DNA from: Brucella tritici
GTDB lineage: Bacteria; Pseudomonadota; Alphaproteobacteria; Rhizobiales; Rhizobiaceae
Length of the DNA stretch: 60,000 nt
NCBI RefSeq assembly: GCF_008932295.1
Contig: NZ_WBWA01000028.1
Location: 1 to 60,000 of the forward strand
Reading direction: 5' to 3'
This document shows positions 9,747 to 17,037 of this stretch, one piece after another. The notes under the pieces are model-generated. The model ran no database searches and had not been told where the DNA came from. It worked only from the letters and a program-made list of their open reading frames with translations. The stretch's first letter is position 1; each line of letters begins with the position of its first letter. Position numbers and translations under genes: made by a program.

Positions 9747-9768
9747 GACCCCGGCTTTCGCCGGAGCC
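9747..9768 (-). terminator. Hairpin after the capsid gene, candidate late terminator
   Basis: On the minus strand a nine-pair GC-rich stem (GGCTCCGGC with GCCGGGGTC, two G-T pairs) closes a GAAA tetraloop, 20 bp past the capsid stop and 26 bp before tail tubular A. T7 places its main late terminator in the same slot after gene 10. Here only a short pyrimidine run (TCCCCTT) follows, so termination would be partial at most, or the hairpin may protect the capsid message. Confidence 0.6.
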
Positions 9769-9787
9769 TCGTAAGTTGTGGAGTTAA

Positions 9788-10759
9788 TTATTCGCCGCCA
9801 GCCACCGGAGCGCGGTCTGCGCTCGTGACTTCAAAGGAGCACTCGCCGCGAAGCGGGCCATGGCCTTCCAGCTTGGAAGCGATCATGAGAGTACCCAGAC
9901 GGTCGCTCTTATCGTCAATCGTCACGCGGATACCACGGCGGCGAAGCGTACCAACGGCCATAGGGTTAGCGATAACGCCTACCGTCTTGGTGAAGTCGCC
10001 ACGGTACTTTTCACGGCCCGCAGTAACATTAGTCTTCGGGATGGAGTTCGTACCCTTCACGTCGATGCCTGCAACCAGACCAACGGTAGCCTTGGAACGG
10101 TTACCAGAGCCGGTCGTCTTCTGGGAGTCGATGCCGATGTAGCGGGCCAGCAAAAGCTGCTGCTGCCATGGGAGCCAGTAGGTCATTGCGCCACCGCCAA
10201 TATCGTTGGTGCGGATATATTCCACGCCCTTGTAAGCGGCTTCCTCAAGCTTGGCCGGATCGGTTGCTACCTCAGGATCGAAGTAGTAGCCCGGTGCCGG
10301 ATGACCCGGAAGGCCACCAAGACCCGTAGCCATACGCGAGGCGTTGATGAGAGTGCGGCCAATTCGGGCATTCGACTCCGAGGCGAGGGACTGACCAAGC
10401 TGCGATGCATACGGACGGCTAAGCGGGTAGTGCGCCAGAAGCTCGTCAATCTCGGCAATAAACGCGGAGTCGATAATCATTGCGTCAAGGCCGATTTCAA
10501 CATCGTTATGCGGGACCTTGCCACCAAGGATAATCTCACCCGGAACGTGGTCCACAGCGTCACGCTTGCGGCCAATAATCGGGAATACTTCCGACTTACC
10601 GGACGTGATCGGCTTTACGAAAGTGTGACCTTCGAAGTCGAACGTCTCTTCCCATGCCTCAAGGACGTAATCCGTGAAGTTACGTGCAAAGAGTTCGCGA
10701 TCATCGCTACCATTTGGCTTCTGACCTGGAGTCGAACGGGAATCGGTATAAACGCTCAT
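9788..10759 (-). CDS. Major capsid protein (T7 gp10-like)
   Basis: The protein has 323 residues, with the HK97-fold capsid features of T7-like phages: a long helix-rich N-terminal half, a DIGGGAMTYWLPWQQQLLL segment and a C-terminal P-loop/A-domain region ending in small residues. The gene has its own likely promoter upstream (10771-10799), a ribosome binding site (AAGGAAAACAAA before ATG) and a hairpin just downstream, the arrangement expected for the most abundant virion protein. It is separated from the scaffold gene by three lysis genes, which is unusual. Function call is firm from size, position and family resemblance. Confidence 0.88.
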   Translation of the reverse strand: MSVYTDSRSTPGQKPNGSDDRELFARNFTDYVLEAWEETFDFEGHTFVKPITSGKSEVFPIIGRKRDAVDHVPGEIILGGKVPHNDVEIGLDAMIIDSAFIAEIDELLAHYPLSRPYASQLGQSLASESNARIGRTLINASRMATGLGGLPGHPAPGYYFDPEVATDPAKLEEAAYKGVEYIRTNDIGGGAMTYWLPWQQQLLLARYIGIDSQKTTGSGNRSKATVGLVAGIDVKGTNSIPKTNVTAGREKYRGDFTKTVGVIANPMAVGTLRRRGIRVTIDDKSDRLGTLMIASKLEGHGPLRGECSFEVTSADRAPVAGGE

Positions 10760-10770
10760 TTTGTTTTCCT

Positions 10771-10799
10771 TGTGTAAATGCGTAGTGTCGTGTTACGCG
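10771..10799 (-). promoter_or_regulatory. Putative phage RNA polymerase promoter, capsid
   Basis: The minus strand reads CGTAACACGACACTACGC followed by ATTTACACA. It shares the core CTACGCATTTACAC with motifs near 25150, 25230, 27790 and 28660. The ACGACACTA part recalls T7-family promoters, which carry a CACTA core just before the start site. It lies 12-40 bp upstream of the capsid start. Function inferred from recurrence and position. Confidence 0.65.
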
Positions 10800-10806
10800 G
10801 ATATGT

Positions 10807-11103
10807 TTAGGGAGCCTGAATAAGGGCATCCCGGATTTGGATTGTTTCGGTTAGGGCTTGGTGACGGGTACGACACTGTGTCAGTGCCTTCCGGTCTGCT
10901 ATCCAAAGCGCTTCAACTTCCTTCTGGACTATCGCCCTGTTAGGTAGCTCTGAGGCTTCCCGGCATGTCTCTAGAAGTGTCTGGTCAATTGGATATATGA
11001 TGGGCTTCGGTGGCGGGACTACTTCAACGGACTTTGTTGATACGCATCCCGCTATCATGAGAGATGCCGCCATGATCCCTATTAGGGTCAAGCTTCTCCG
11101 CAT
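10807..11103 (-). CDS. Outer-membrane spanin subunit (Rz1-like lipoprotein)
   Basis: The protein has 98 residues. It has a short basic start, a hydrophobic stretch and the lipobox MIAGC at residues 16-20, so Cys20 would be lipidated and the protein anchored to the inner face of the outer membrane. A proline run (VVPPPKP) follows, common in o-spanins. Its first 80 bp overlap the 3' end of the i-spanin gene in another frame, the classic nested Rz/Rz1 layout. It is longer than many Rz1 proteins. It would pair with the i-spanin to disrupt the outer membrane at lysis. Confidence 0.82.
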   Translation of the reverse strand: MRRSLTLIGIMAASLMIAGCVSTKSVEVVPPPKPIIYPIDQTLLETCREASELPNRAIVQKEVEALWIADRKALTQCRTRHQALTETIQIRDALIQAP

Positions 11104-11377
11104 CTTGCAGTTCTCCTACGAGTTCTTCTAGGCGCTTATTTTCTGCCTCCATTGCGGCAATCCTTTCGGCCTCACGCTTCTTGCTTTCTGCGTTAGCGTC
11201 TATCTGCCTCTGGATTTCCTTATTGAGAGAGTTGGTGATTGCTGTTTTTTCGTTCGCCAGCTTCAAGCTCCACTCGGCTTCTGCTACGCGGTATCCTTTA
11301 GTGTATCCGGTAACTCCTGCCGCCATGAGGATAAGGAAGCCAAAACAGGCTATCGTAAGGTCTGCATATTTGGACAT
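11024..11377 (-). CDS. Inner-membrane spanin subunit (Rz-like)
   Basis: The protein has 117 residues. One N-terminal transmembrane helix (residues 8-25, LTIACFGFLILMAAGVTG) is followed by a long coiled-coil rich in Glu, Lys and Ala (SKKREAERIAAMEAENKRL), as in Rz-type i-spanins that span the periplasm. Translation is coupled to the endolysin gene (TAATG) and its end is overlapped by the o-spanin gene. The three genes form one lysis cassette placed between scaffold and capsid. Confidence 0.82.
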   Translation of the reverse strand: MSKYADLTIACFGFLILMAAGVTGYTKGYRVAEAEWSLKLANEKTAITNSLNKEIQRQIDANAESKKREAERIAAMEAENKRLEELVGELQDAEKLDPNRDHGGISHDSGMRINKVR

Positions 11378-11853
11378 TAAATACCGGCCTTGCAGTAAGC
11401 CCGTTCACGTTCCCGGCGATCTACGAGACCTTTCACCACCTTGCCTCCTGCACGATTATACAAGGTGATGGCATCACACGCCCCGGAGAGGTCCCCGGCG
11501 TTTGCCTTGCGGGCAATCGTGGACTTGCAGAAGGTTGGTGACCCGATGTTGTAAGCGAGTGAGAGGAAGGCCAGATATGGCTTATCCGGTATCTGATCTG
11601 GAGCCTTGAGACAGGACCGCATGTTTGTCTCAAATTCTACCAAGCGGTCGGCCAGCATCTTGTCGCACTGAGGCTTGGTGAAGGTCATTCCCGGCTTGAT
11701 ATTCTTGGTTTCACCATAACAGGCCGTCCAAACGCCAATGATGTCCGGGTAAGACTTGAGGCGTAGACCTTCCTGTGTGCCGATGAATGCTACCGCTGAG
11801 ATACCAAGAGCCGTCAGAGCGCCGGTAACGCCCTTACGTAGTCTTGATGCCAT
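11377..11853 (-). CDS. SAR-type endolysin, GH24 lysozyme
   Basis: Starting at the ATG at 11853, just after the scaffold stop, the protein has 158 residues. Residues 11-25 form a weakly hydrophobic Gly/Ala-rich segment behind a basic start, as in signal-arrest-release endolysins that reach the periplasm without holin pores. The catalytic triad has exact T4-lysozyme spacing: Glu28, Asp37 and Thr43. Cys45 lies next to the active site and could take part in disulfide control. An in-frame extension 16 codons upstream overlaps the scaffold gene and lacks a better ribosome site. No holin gene is evident beside it. Confidence 0.85.
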   Translation of the reverse strand: MASRLRKGVTGALTALGISAVAFIGTQEGLRLKSYPDIIGVWTACYGETKNIKPGMTFTKPQCDKMLADRLVEFETNMRSCLKAPDQIPDKPYLAFLSLAYNIGSPTFCKSTIARKANAGDLSGACDAITLYNRAGGKVVKGLVDRRERERAYCKAGI

Positions 11854-11855
11854 GG

Positions 11856-12746
11856 TCAGAAGTCCTTTGTAGCGCGGAGGCGAGCGTTGTACTGCGCCCA
11901 ACCCTTCACGTCATTATCTCGGAGTCCGTCACGCATTGCCCGCATCTCAGCGCGATCCTTGAAAGGCTTGACGCTTGGACCCTTTCCGCCCTGCCCATTG
12001 GTAGCATTACGCTTGGGAAGCTTCGGCTTCGGGGTAGGGTTGGCGCGAGAGAAGCGAGACATCAAAGCTTCAACCGCTTCCTCCTTTGCCGCTAGGTCGG
12101 TACCGGAAGTGATCTGATTGAAACGGGCCTGCTGCTCCTTGGTGTAGCCACCGGCCTTACCCCATGCGAGCGCTTCCTTTAGCTTATCTGGACCGCCTGC
12201 TATGCTGAATAGCTTCTGGTCTTGAGCCTTGACGCCCTGCTCTTCGCTGTCCTTCTGGGTAAGCGCCATAGCTTCCACCTGTTTGATGGTGGACTGCTTG
12301 ATGCCCTTGGACTTGAGGTATTCGTAAGTGGCTTCATTAAGGCCCTCCTTACCCTTGGCGGCGTTATCCCAGAACTCCTTGTTAAGAGCGCCTTCAAGGT
12401 CAAGGTCACCATCAGCGTCAAGATAACGTGCGTCGAAGCGGGAAACTACTTCCTGATCTTCGGGGTCGAATGCGCCAAGGTCCTCTCCCGTATCTTCGCC
12501 TTCGTTATCTCCATCCGTATCAATAGTGGTGCTGGCATCGCCTTCGCCATTATCACCATCATCGTCTTCAAGAGTTCCTTCAAGCTCTCCTTCATCGTTT
12601 TCCTTACGTACATCATCGGTATTGAACTCGATGGTGGCATGGTCATTTCGCTTGATGGTCTCGGAACCGTCTGCCCCTTCACCCATCTCAATTGTCAACG
12701 ACTGGTTACCGCCGCCCATGTCGAAGTCTGCGGATTCTGCTGTCAC
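11856..12746 (-). CDS. Capsid assembly scaffolding protein (T7 gp9-like)
   Basis: The protein has 296 residues. The first 115 are strongly acidic (runs such as EDDDGDNGEGD), the middle is helical and Gln/Glu-rich, and the last 60 are basic (NPTPKPKLPKRN, then arginine-rich helices). Acidic N-terminus and basic helical C-terminus are typical of podovirus scaffolds whose C-terminus binds coat protein. It starts within the stop region of the portal gene (4-bp ATGA-type overlap), in the T7 gene 8-9 order. Call based on composition and order; no catalytic motif is expected. Confidence 0.8.
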   Translation of the reverse strand: MTAESADFDMGGGNQSLTIEMGEGADGSETIKRNDHATIEFNTDDVRKENDEGELEGTLEDDDGDNGEGDASTTIDTDGDNEGEDTGEDLGAFDPEDQEVVSRFDARYLDADGDLDLEGALNKEFWDNAAKGKEGLNEATYEYLKSKGIKQSTIKQVEAMALTQKDSEEQGVKAQDQKLFSIAGGPDKLKEALAWGKAGGYTKEQQARFNQITSGTDLAAKEEAVEALMSRFSRANPTPKPKLPKRNATNGQGGKGPSVKPFKDRAEMRAMRDGLRDNDVKGWAQYNARLRATKDF

Positions 12747-14371
12747 TGGGTAATTCCTTCTGGTAGTTGGCCACTATCAAGCATCTGCTGCATCATGGCG
12801 GCTCCTCCCGACACTGCGGGTCCTGTTGCCTTTTCCATGAGGGATTGCTGCATGGCCTTGTTCTGCTCGTCCGCGTCTCTCGCTTGGACTTGCTCCTCAG
12901 GTAAAATCAGACCCTCGGATTTGATGTTGTGGTAAGTTGCTAGACGCCTCAGGCCATCCGAAATGCTCATATACTTTGCAGTTGTCGGACTGTTTCCAAG
13001 TTCGTTTGCGTCTGCCATGAACTCCTTGAAGCGGCTAAGCTCGGATGAGCTTCCAAGAGAGTCGATCCCGGTAACTACCGCGATACGTACAAGCCCCTCA
13101 GGGAGCTTTCCTATCTGGGGGTCCGTCTCTTCGTGGAGATGGATGAAGCGGAGTACAAAGAACCGCTGCGAGGTCTGGGAGACACTGGAATAGAGACCGC
13201 CCATGGCTTGGTCGATTTCAGTTGCAAGTATCTTCCATTCTTCCGCCGTTACTCGCTCACCGCTGCGCTGGATCGATGAGAACATGAGGAACGCTTGGCC
13301 AAGGCGTCGGGATGCCTTCTCCATTTCCTCAGAGGTAACCCTGAGGTCTCCACCTTTGTCAGAGCGAAGCGTATGCACGTCCTGCTGTCGTCCGGGAACA
13401 ACGTCAAGATTCTCTGCCTCAAGGATGTCGCTAAGGTCCGTCGCCCCGTTCGGGTCAACGAGTGTGAGGAATCGTGCGGCTGCTGCACCACCGTCCTGCA
13501 ATGCTGCGGAGAAGTTCTCTACCGCCTGTAGGTCACCCTCGTAATCGGCGCAATATGGTAGAAACCAATTCGAACCATACTCTGGGATCATACCACCGGC
13601 ATACAGCGTGGGGGTATCGAAGTCGGCCCAAGCCTCTGTCCCTTCGATTATCTCTCCGCCTTCAACTTCTTGCCAGTAAACGTATTCCTTCTTTCCATCC
13701 CGGTTGATGAGCTTCTGGACATGATAAATGTCTATCTCTTCATCCCAAGGGTTACCGGTTGACTCTGCGCGGGTCCGGTTCCTTTCCGCCGCGTCTACTA
13801 CGTCCTCGTCTGCAACCATGCGCGAGACGGTCTCTTTAAGGACCACCACGATAGGAACGCCTGAGGCATCCCGCTTCACCACATAATGGTGCATGTTGTA
13901 GATAATCGGATGGTCAATATCCACCCAATAGACCAGAGCGTTTCCGGTCAGAAGCAAGAGCTTGTAGTAGAGCGTAATGGCTGCTCGGCAGTGTGTCGCT
14001 TCCAGCCGGGATCGGTGCATCTCCTCACGGCGGGACAAGGCGTAGAGGACCTGAGAATACATCTGCGGGTCCTGCGCCACGTCCTGATTAAGCTTGTGTT
14101 CCTCAGGAGTAAACTTCCATCCGGGTAGTCCAGGAGGAAGCGCACTAAGCATCATCTTAGAGGAGAGCGTATTGATGGCGTAAGCGTTAACAGACTGGTT
14201 GATTACCGGAAGCGGGTCACCGGCCTGCCATTGCTCAGGGGGGAAGGTAGAGGGGCTGATAATATCGGCTAGGCGTCTGCCAAGCGCTACCGGCCCGTTA
14301 CGTTTGGATATCTGGCTTTCATAGAAGTCTTCGGCGGAAACACCTAAGTTGGTGTCGTCCAAATCTTCCAT
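12743..14371 (-). CDS. Portal / head-tail connector protein (T7 gp8-like)
   Basis: The 542-residue protein is the right length for a T7 gp8-type portal. It has the family's early signature near residues 60-80 (NAYAINTLSSKMMLSALPPG), a basket of helices in the middle and an acidic, Gln- and Met-rich C-terminus (MMQQMLDSGQLPEG). The dodecameric portal forms the DNA entry vertex and nucleates head assembly. It precedes the scaffold gene directly and follows two small MCxGGK genes. High confidence from sequence signature and order. Confidence 0.88.
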   Translation of the reverse strand: MEDLDDTNLGVSAEDFYESQISKRNGPVALGRRLADIISPSTFPPEQWQAGDPLPVINQSVNAYAINTLSSKMMLSALPPGLPGWKFTPEEHKLNQDVAQDPQMYSQVLYALSRREEMHRSRLEATHCRAAITLYYKLLLLTGNALVYWVDIDHPIIYNMHHYVVKRDASGVPIVVVLKETVSRMVADEDVVDAAERNRTRAESTGNPWDEEIDIYHVQKLINRDGKKEYVYWQEVEGGEIIEGTEAWADFDTPTLYAGGMIPEYGSNWFLPYCADYEGDLQAVENFSAALQDGGAAAARFLTLVDPNGATDLSDILEAENLDVVPGRQQDVHTLRSDKGGDLRVTSEEMEKASRRLGQAFLMFSSIQRSGERVTAEEWKILATEIDQAMGGLYSSVSQTSQRFFVLRFIHLHEETDPQIGKLPEGLVRIAVVTGIDSLGSSSELSRFKEFMADANELGNSPTTAKYMSISDGLRRLATYHNIKSEGLILPEEQVQARDADEQNKAMQQSLMEKATGPAVSGGAAMMQQMLDSGQLPEGITQ

Positions 14372-14378
14372 TAAGTCC

Positions 14379-14582
14379 TCACATTACGATATTGCTATCG
14401 GGATTCATTGAGGGGGTATTTGTGGTGCGCTTCACGCGGTAGGTTGGCGCATCCGTACCAAATTCATCCTGCGATTCTCGGCGGCGGCTTTCACCAATGT
14501 CTGGGACATCGGGAGCCGGAAGTGCCGGTGCTGGTGCAGGGGCGGGGGTGGTTGCTGGTTTAGGCTTACCTCCAGTGCACAT
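14379..14582 (-). CDS. Small MCxGGK protein, paralogue of the next gene upstream
   Basis: The protein has 67 residues. It begins MCTGGKPKPATTPAPAPAPA, has a Pro/Ala-rich linker, and ends PSMNPDSNIVM. The gene to its right (14585-14779) also begins MCxGGK, has a disordered middle and ends in a short similar tail (SNDSIRM), so the two look like diverged tandem copies. No known domain. Its place just before the portal gene suggests a minor virion or assembly factor, perhaps a counterpart of T7 gp7.3, but that is inference from position only. Confidence 0.65.
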   Translation of the reverse strand: MCTGGKPKPATTPAPAPAPALPAPDVPDIGESRRRESQDEFGTDAPTYRVKRTTNTPSMNPDSNIVM

Positions 14583-14584
14583 CG

Positions 14585-14779
14585 TTACATCCTTATGCTG
14601 TCGTTACTGGTCTTTACCTTCGGGGTTGAAACCTTCTGCGGATCGTCAGTCTGGAGAATCTGCTTAGTCTCATCCTTTCCGACTTCCTGAGAGGTAATCT
14701 CGAAGTGTTTGTATGCATCATCCGGAGCATAGCTCGGACTGTTTGTCGGGGCCTCAGGTTGCTTACCGCCAATACACAT
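14585..14779 (-). CDS. Small MCxGGK protein, first of a tandem pair
   Basis: The protein has 64 residues. It begins MCIGGKQPEAPTNSPSYAPD, continues with polar, probably disordered sequence and ends SNDSIRM. It shares the N-terminal MCxGGK signature and C-terminal pattern with the following gene, two bases away. Cys2 followed by glycines recalls the starts of other podovirus structural proteins such as the gp14-like protein here (MCVSAA). Function unknown; transcribed with the portal operon. Confidence 0.65.
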   Translation of the reverse strand: MCIGGKQPEAPTNSPSYAPDDAYKHFEITSQEVGKDETKQILQTDDPQKVSTPKVKTSNDSIRM

Positions 14780-14781
14780 GG

Positions 14782-14970
14782 CTAATCCTCCTGAATCTCT
14801 ATGATCCCCTCGTCATCCCTCATACCCATCCTAATGAGTGTCTGGGCGAGTTCTACCTTTGCGGCATACCTATGTGCCTCAATAGGTGTCTCATCGGAAC
14901 GGATACATCTAGGAGGGTACTGCTTCTTAAGGAACTCCACGAGGTCAGCCCCGATACGGGGTGGCTTCAT
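14782..14970 (-). CDS. Hypothetical phage protein, 62 residues
   Basis: The start at 14970 is chosen because the upstream DUF3310 gene stops at 14972; a longer frame would overlap it. The sequence is mixed-charge and helical (ADLVEFLKKQYPPRCIRSDE, then EAHRYAAKVELAQTLIRMG) with an acidic tail. No domain was recognised. It sits between the DUF3310 gene and the MCxGGK pair in a run of closely packed genes. Confidence 0.65.
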   Translation of the reverse strand: MKPPRIGADLVEFLKKQYPPRCIRSDETPIEAHRYAAKVELAQTLIRMGMRDDEGIIEIQED

Positions 14971-14971
14971 G

Positions 14972-15388
14972 TTAACGGCTCCATTCCGGGTCACCGTCCG
15001 CATACTTTAGGAACATCTCTAGGTTCCGCATGGCCTTGCGAAGGTCCTCAATGCCATTCTTGAAGGGGAAGCGGCAGATATACTTGAAGAAGTTTTCGAG
15101 GCACCAGTTAAAGCCGCCAGTCTCCACGATAAAGAATGTCGGTTCCATTACGAATACGTCATAATGAGATGGTCGGTTGACCATATCACCAGACTTACTT
15201 TTCGGCTGCCAACCGATATAGCGGAGATGGGTTATTTGGTTGCTAATGATTTGGAGTGCTTCCGCCGCTTCATCCGGTCCATGGTCAGCATCGAGTACCA
15301 GTTGGATCACACGCTTCTGAAAGTCGGTGAGGATATTGCGGTTGGCGTGAAGGAAGAGGGTCAGCGCCGTGTTAAAATCGGCTTCCAT
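14972..15388 (-). CDS. DUF3310-domain protein (T7 gp1.7-related)
   Basis: The protein has 138 residues from the ATG at 15388, which follows the stop of the upstream gene. Residues 70-130 carry the DUF3310 pattern: NRPSHY, then a Trp/Asn-rich segment (GGFNWCLENFFKYICRF) and a KNGIEDLRKAMRNLEMFL helix. In T7 this domain is in gp1.7, described as a nucleotide kinase that affects sensitivity to dideoxythymidine. The N-terminal 65 residues are helical and less familiar. In T7 the gene is early; here it lies downstream of the exonuclease gene. Confidence 0.75.
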   Translation of the reverse strand: MEADFNTALTLFLHANRNILTDFQKRVIQLVLDADHGPDEAAEALQIISNQITHLRYIGWQPKSKSGDMVNRPSHYDVFVMEPTFFIVETGGFNWCLENFFKYICRFPFKNGIEDLRKAMRNLEMFLKYADGDPEWSR

Positions 15389-15389
15389 C

Positions 15390-15638
15390 TCAGACCCGCG
15401 AAAGTGCGATATGGGAGAGGAGAACACCGGAAACGGCAGTCAGTGCGCGTACTACCCCCTCAATGGCTTCGTCTGGGTGTTTGGCGTTAACGTTGATATT
15501 GAAGTGTTCATATGCTGTGGAGACTGCTTCCAGATATGCCGCCTGTGCATTCAGAACGTTATCAATCGTGTCCACGTCTACAGGCTTCATGCGGGCTTCG
15601 CCCTTGCCGGTTAAGGCAACTAGTTCTTTCGATTCCAT
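15390..15638 (-). CDS. Hypothetical phage protein, 82 residues
   Basis: A good ribosome site (AAAGGAATATA before ATG) follows the exonuclease stop. The protein is predicted helical (VDTIDNVLNAQAAYLEAVST) with a hydrophobic C-terminal segment (GVVRALTAVSGVLLSHIAL) that could be a weak membrane anchor. No family recognised. The stop codon almost touches the DUF3310 gene start, so the two are likely co-translated. Confidence 0.65.
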   Translation of the reverse strand: MESKELVALTGKGEARMKPVDVDTIDNVLNAQAAYLEAVSTAYEHFNINVNAKHPDEAIEGVVRALTAVSGVLLSHIALSRV

Positions 15639-15647
15639 TATATTCCT

Positions 15648-16508
15648 TTAATCGTCACCGGGTACCCACAGGCGAACCGTATGGGTATCAAAGTCGTATT
15701 CATCCCAGAGGAGGATACGTGCGAGTCTTGCATTACGAAGTGCATCTTCCTCAGTGAGGCCAGCCTTTTCGTAGTTACAGACGATGGCCTCCCAAATGGA
15801 GCAAGGTCCAGCGGAGTGCCACTTAACGGTTGTCTTTCCCTTATTGATGCCCCGCGAGATAACTCCCTTCCGCGCAACCAAGCGTTCGGGTTCCTCTACA
15901 ATGCGGGTGGCTCTGGTCTTACCCATGCCGGGACATCCGGGGTATCCATCCACGGCATCCCCTGAAAGCGCCTGCACATAGTGGTTCTTGATGGCCTCCA
16001 GCTTCGTGACTGTGCGGACAATCGGCTGTCCCTTTTCGTTGTCGTCTTTAAGCTGGTAATGCTGGCCGGGGATGGTGGCAAAGTCCTTGTCTCGGCCCAC
16101 CACAATGACATTAGTGTCTCCCCAGTCGGGTCGAGTAGCCCAGATGCCTATCGCATCGTCTGCCTCAAGGAAGGCAATATGTTCGGCACCGTATCGCGTC
16201 CTCAGGTAATCCTTTAGGATGGTCAGAAGGAGAGGGCGGACGGAAGCCTTACGGTTGGACTTATAAGAGGATTCAACACCAAGTCGCCAATTCTGTTCGG
16301 AGGGGCAGGAGAGGAATAGTATCATCTCGTCGGCCTTGAGGCGCTGCTTAAGGCGTTCCAACATATCGTCTAGAACTGCCTCCCCTTCCCATCGTCGGGC
16401 GAACGGCTGGATAAGTCCATCTGGATATTCCATGGTGTGCTGTACGGCTGCGGCTGCACGGAAGGCCATGGTATCACCATCCACTAACAGGACGGTCTTA
16501 GCGGCCAT
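15648..16508 (-). CDS. 5'-3' exonuclease (T7 gp6-like, FEN family)
   Basis: The 286-residue protein has the metal-binding acidic motifs of the FEN/5'-nuclease family: LLVDGDTMAF at residues 7-16, LEADDAIGIWA near 115, VGRDKDFATIPGQ near 137 and the helix-hairpin-helix region SGDAVDGYPGCPGMGKTRA near 180. In T7, gp6 removes RNA primers and degrades host DNA. The gene follows the DNA polymerase region in T7 order. Its start overlaps the end of the upstream membrane-protein gene by 11 bp. Confidence 0.88.
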   Translation of the reverse strand: MAAKTVLLVDGDTMAFRAAAAVQHTMEYPDGLIQPFARRWEGEAVLDDMLERLKQRLKADEMILFLSCPSEQNWRLGVESSYKSNRKASVRPLLLTILKDYLRTRYGAEHIAFLEADDAIGIWATRPDWGDTNVIVVGRDKDFATIPGQHYQLKDDNEKGQPIVRTVTKLEAIKNHYVQALSGDAVDGYPGCPGMGKTRATRIVEEPERLVARKGVISRGINKGKTTVKWHSAGPCSIWEAIVCNYEKAGLTEEDALRNARLARILLWDEYDFDTHTVRLWVPGDD

Positions 16509-16782
16509 GCCAACACTTCTTTACGGCAGTCCAGTAATCCACTGTGACATCCTTGATGAGGATTTTCAAAGCCTCACGGAATGTAATCTCTTCACGGAAT
16601 AGGTCAGTGAGTGCGAACATGAGGATGATGGTAACCCACGCCGGATATGTAAGTACGAGGAGAAACACCATATAGACCCGACGCCACAAGGTACGCTTGA
16701 CATCGGTAGGGTCTGGAAACACATCCAAGGCGTAGAGCATAAGCAGTACAGCGCCAAGGATGAACCAGTTAATCAGGAACAT
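16498..16782 (-). CDS. Small membrane protein, two predicted TM helices
   Basis: The protein has 94 residues. Two hydrophobic helices, at residues 3-21 (LINWFILGAVLLMLYALDV) and about 37-60 (YMVFLLVLTYPAWVTIILMFAL), are separated by a basic loop (KRTLWRRV), with a charged C-terminus. The two-helix topology with a short polar loop is compatible with a holin, which is otherwise missing from the lysis cassette, but its place among replication genes gives no support. A ribosome site (AAGGAA) precedes the ATG. Function unknown. Confidence 0.65.
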   Translation of the reverse strand: MFLINWFILGAVLLMLYALDVFPDPTDVKRTLWRRVYMVFLLVLTYPAWVTIILMFALTDLFREEITFREALKILIKDVTVDYWTAVKKCWHGR

Positions 16783-16994
16783 TCCAATTTTTCCTTATTC
16801 TGGTAGGCCGAAAGGCCATGATAGGTAACATGCCAAGACCGGCTTAAAGTAAGACCGTCTGGCGCAATGATGGTGATCCAACCAAGGGAGGATGCTAAGG
16901 CGATGAAAGGAGCGCGTTCACGCGCGTAGTTGGATGAGATAGAAGGTGGGTCAAACCAGCACTTATCTAAGACATCCCAGACTTCCATCGGCAT
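16773..16994 (-). CDS. Hypothetical phage protein, 73 residues
   Basis: The open frame extends into the DNA polymerase gene, but codons before the polymerase stop at 17038 are unlikely to be used. The first ATG after it is at 16994 (a second lies two codons later). The product has a Trp-rich N-terminus (MEVWDVLDKCWFDPP) and a C-terminal half (ALASSLGWITIIAPDGLTLS) that looks like a small beta-alpha unit. No family recognised; start uncertain. Confidence 0.5.
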   Translation of the reverse strand: MPMEVWDVLDKCWFDPPSISSNYARERAPFIALASSLGWITIIAPDGLTLSRSWHVTYHGLSAYQNKEKLECS

Positions 16995-17037
16995 AGGTCC
17001 GAAGTACCCACCGGCAGGGACTATACGGGAGCGCCCC

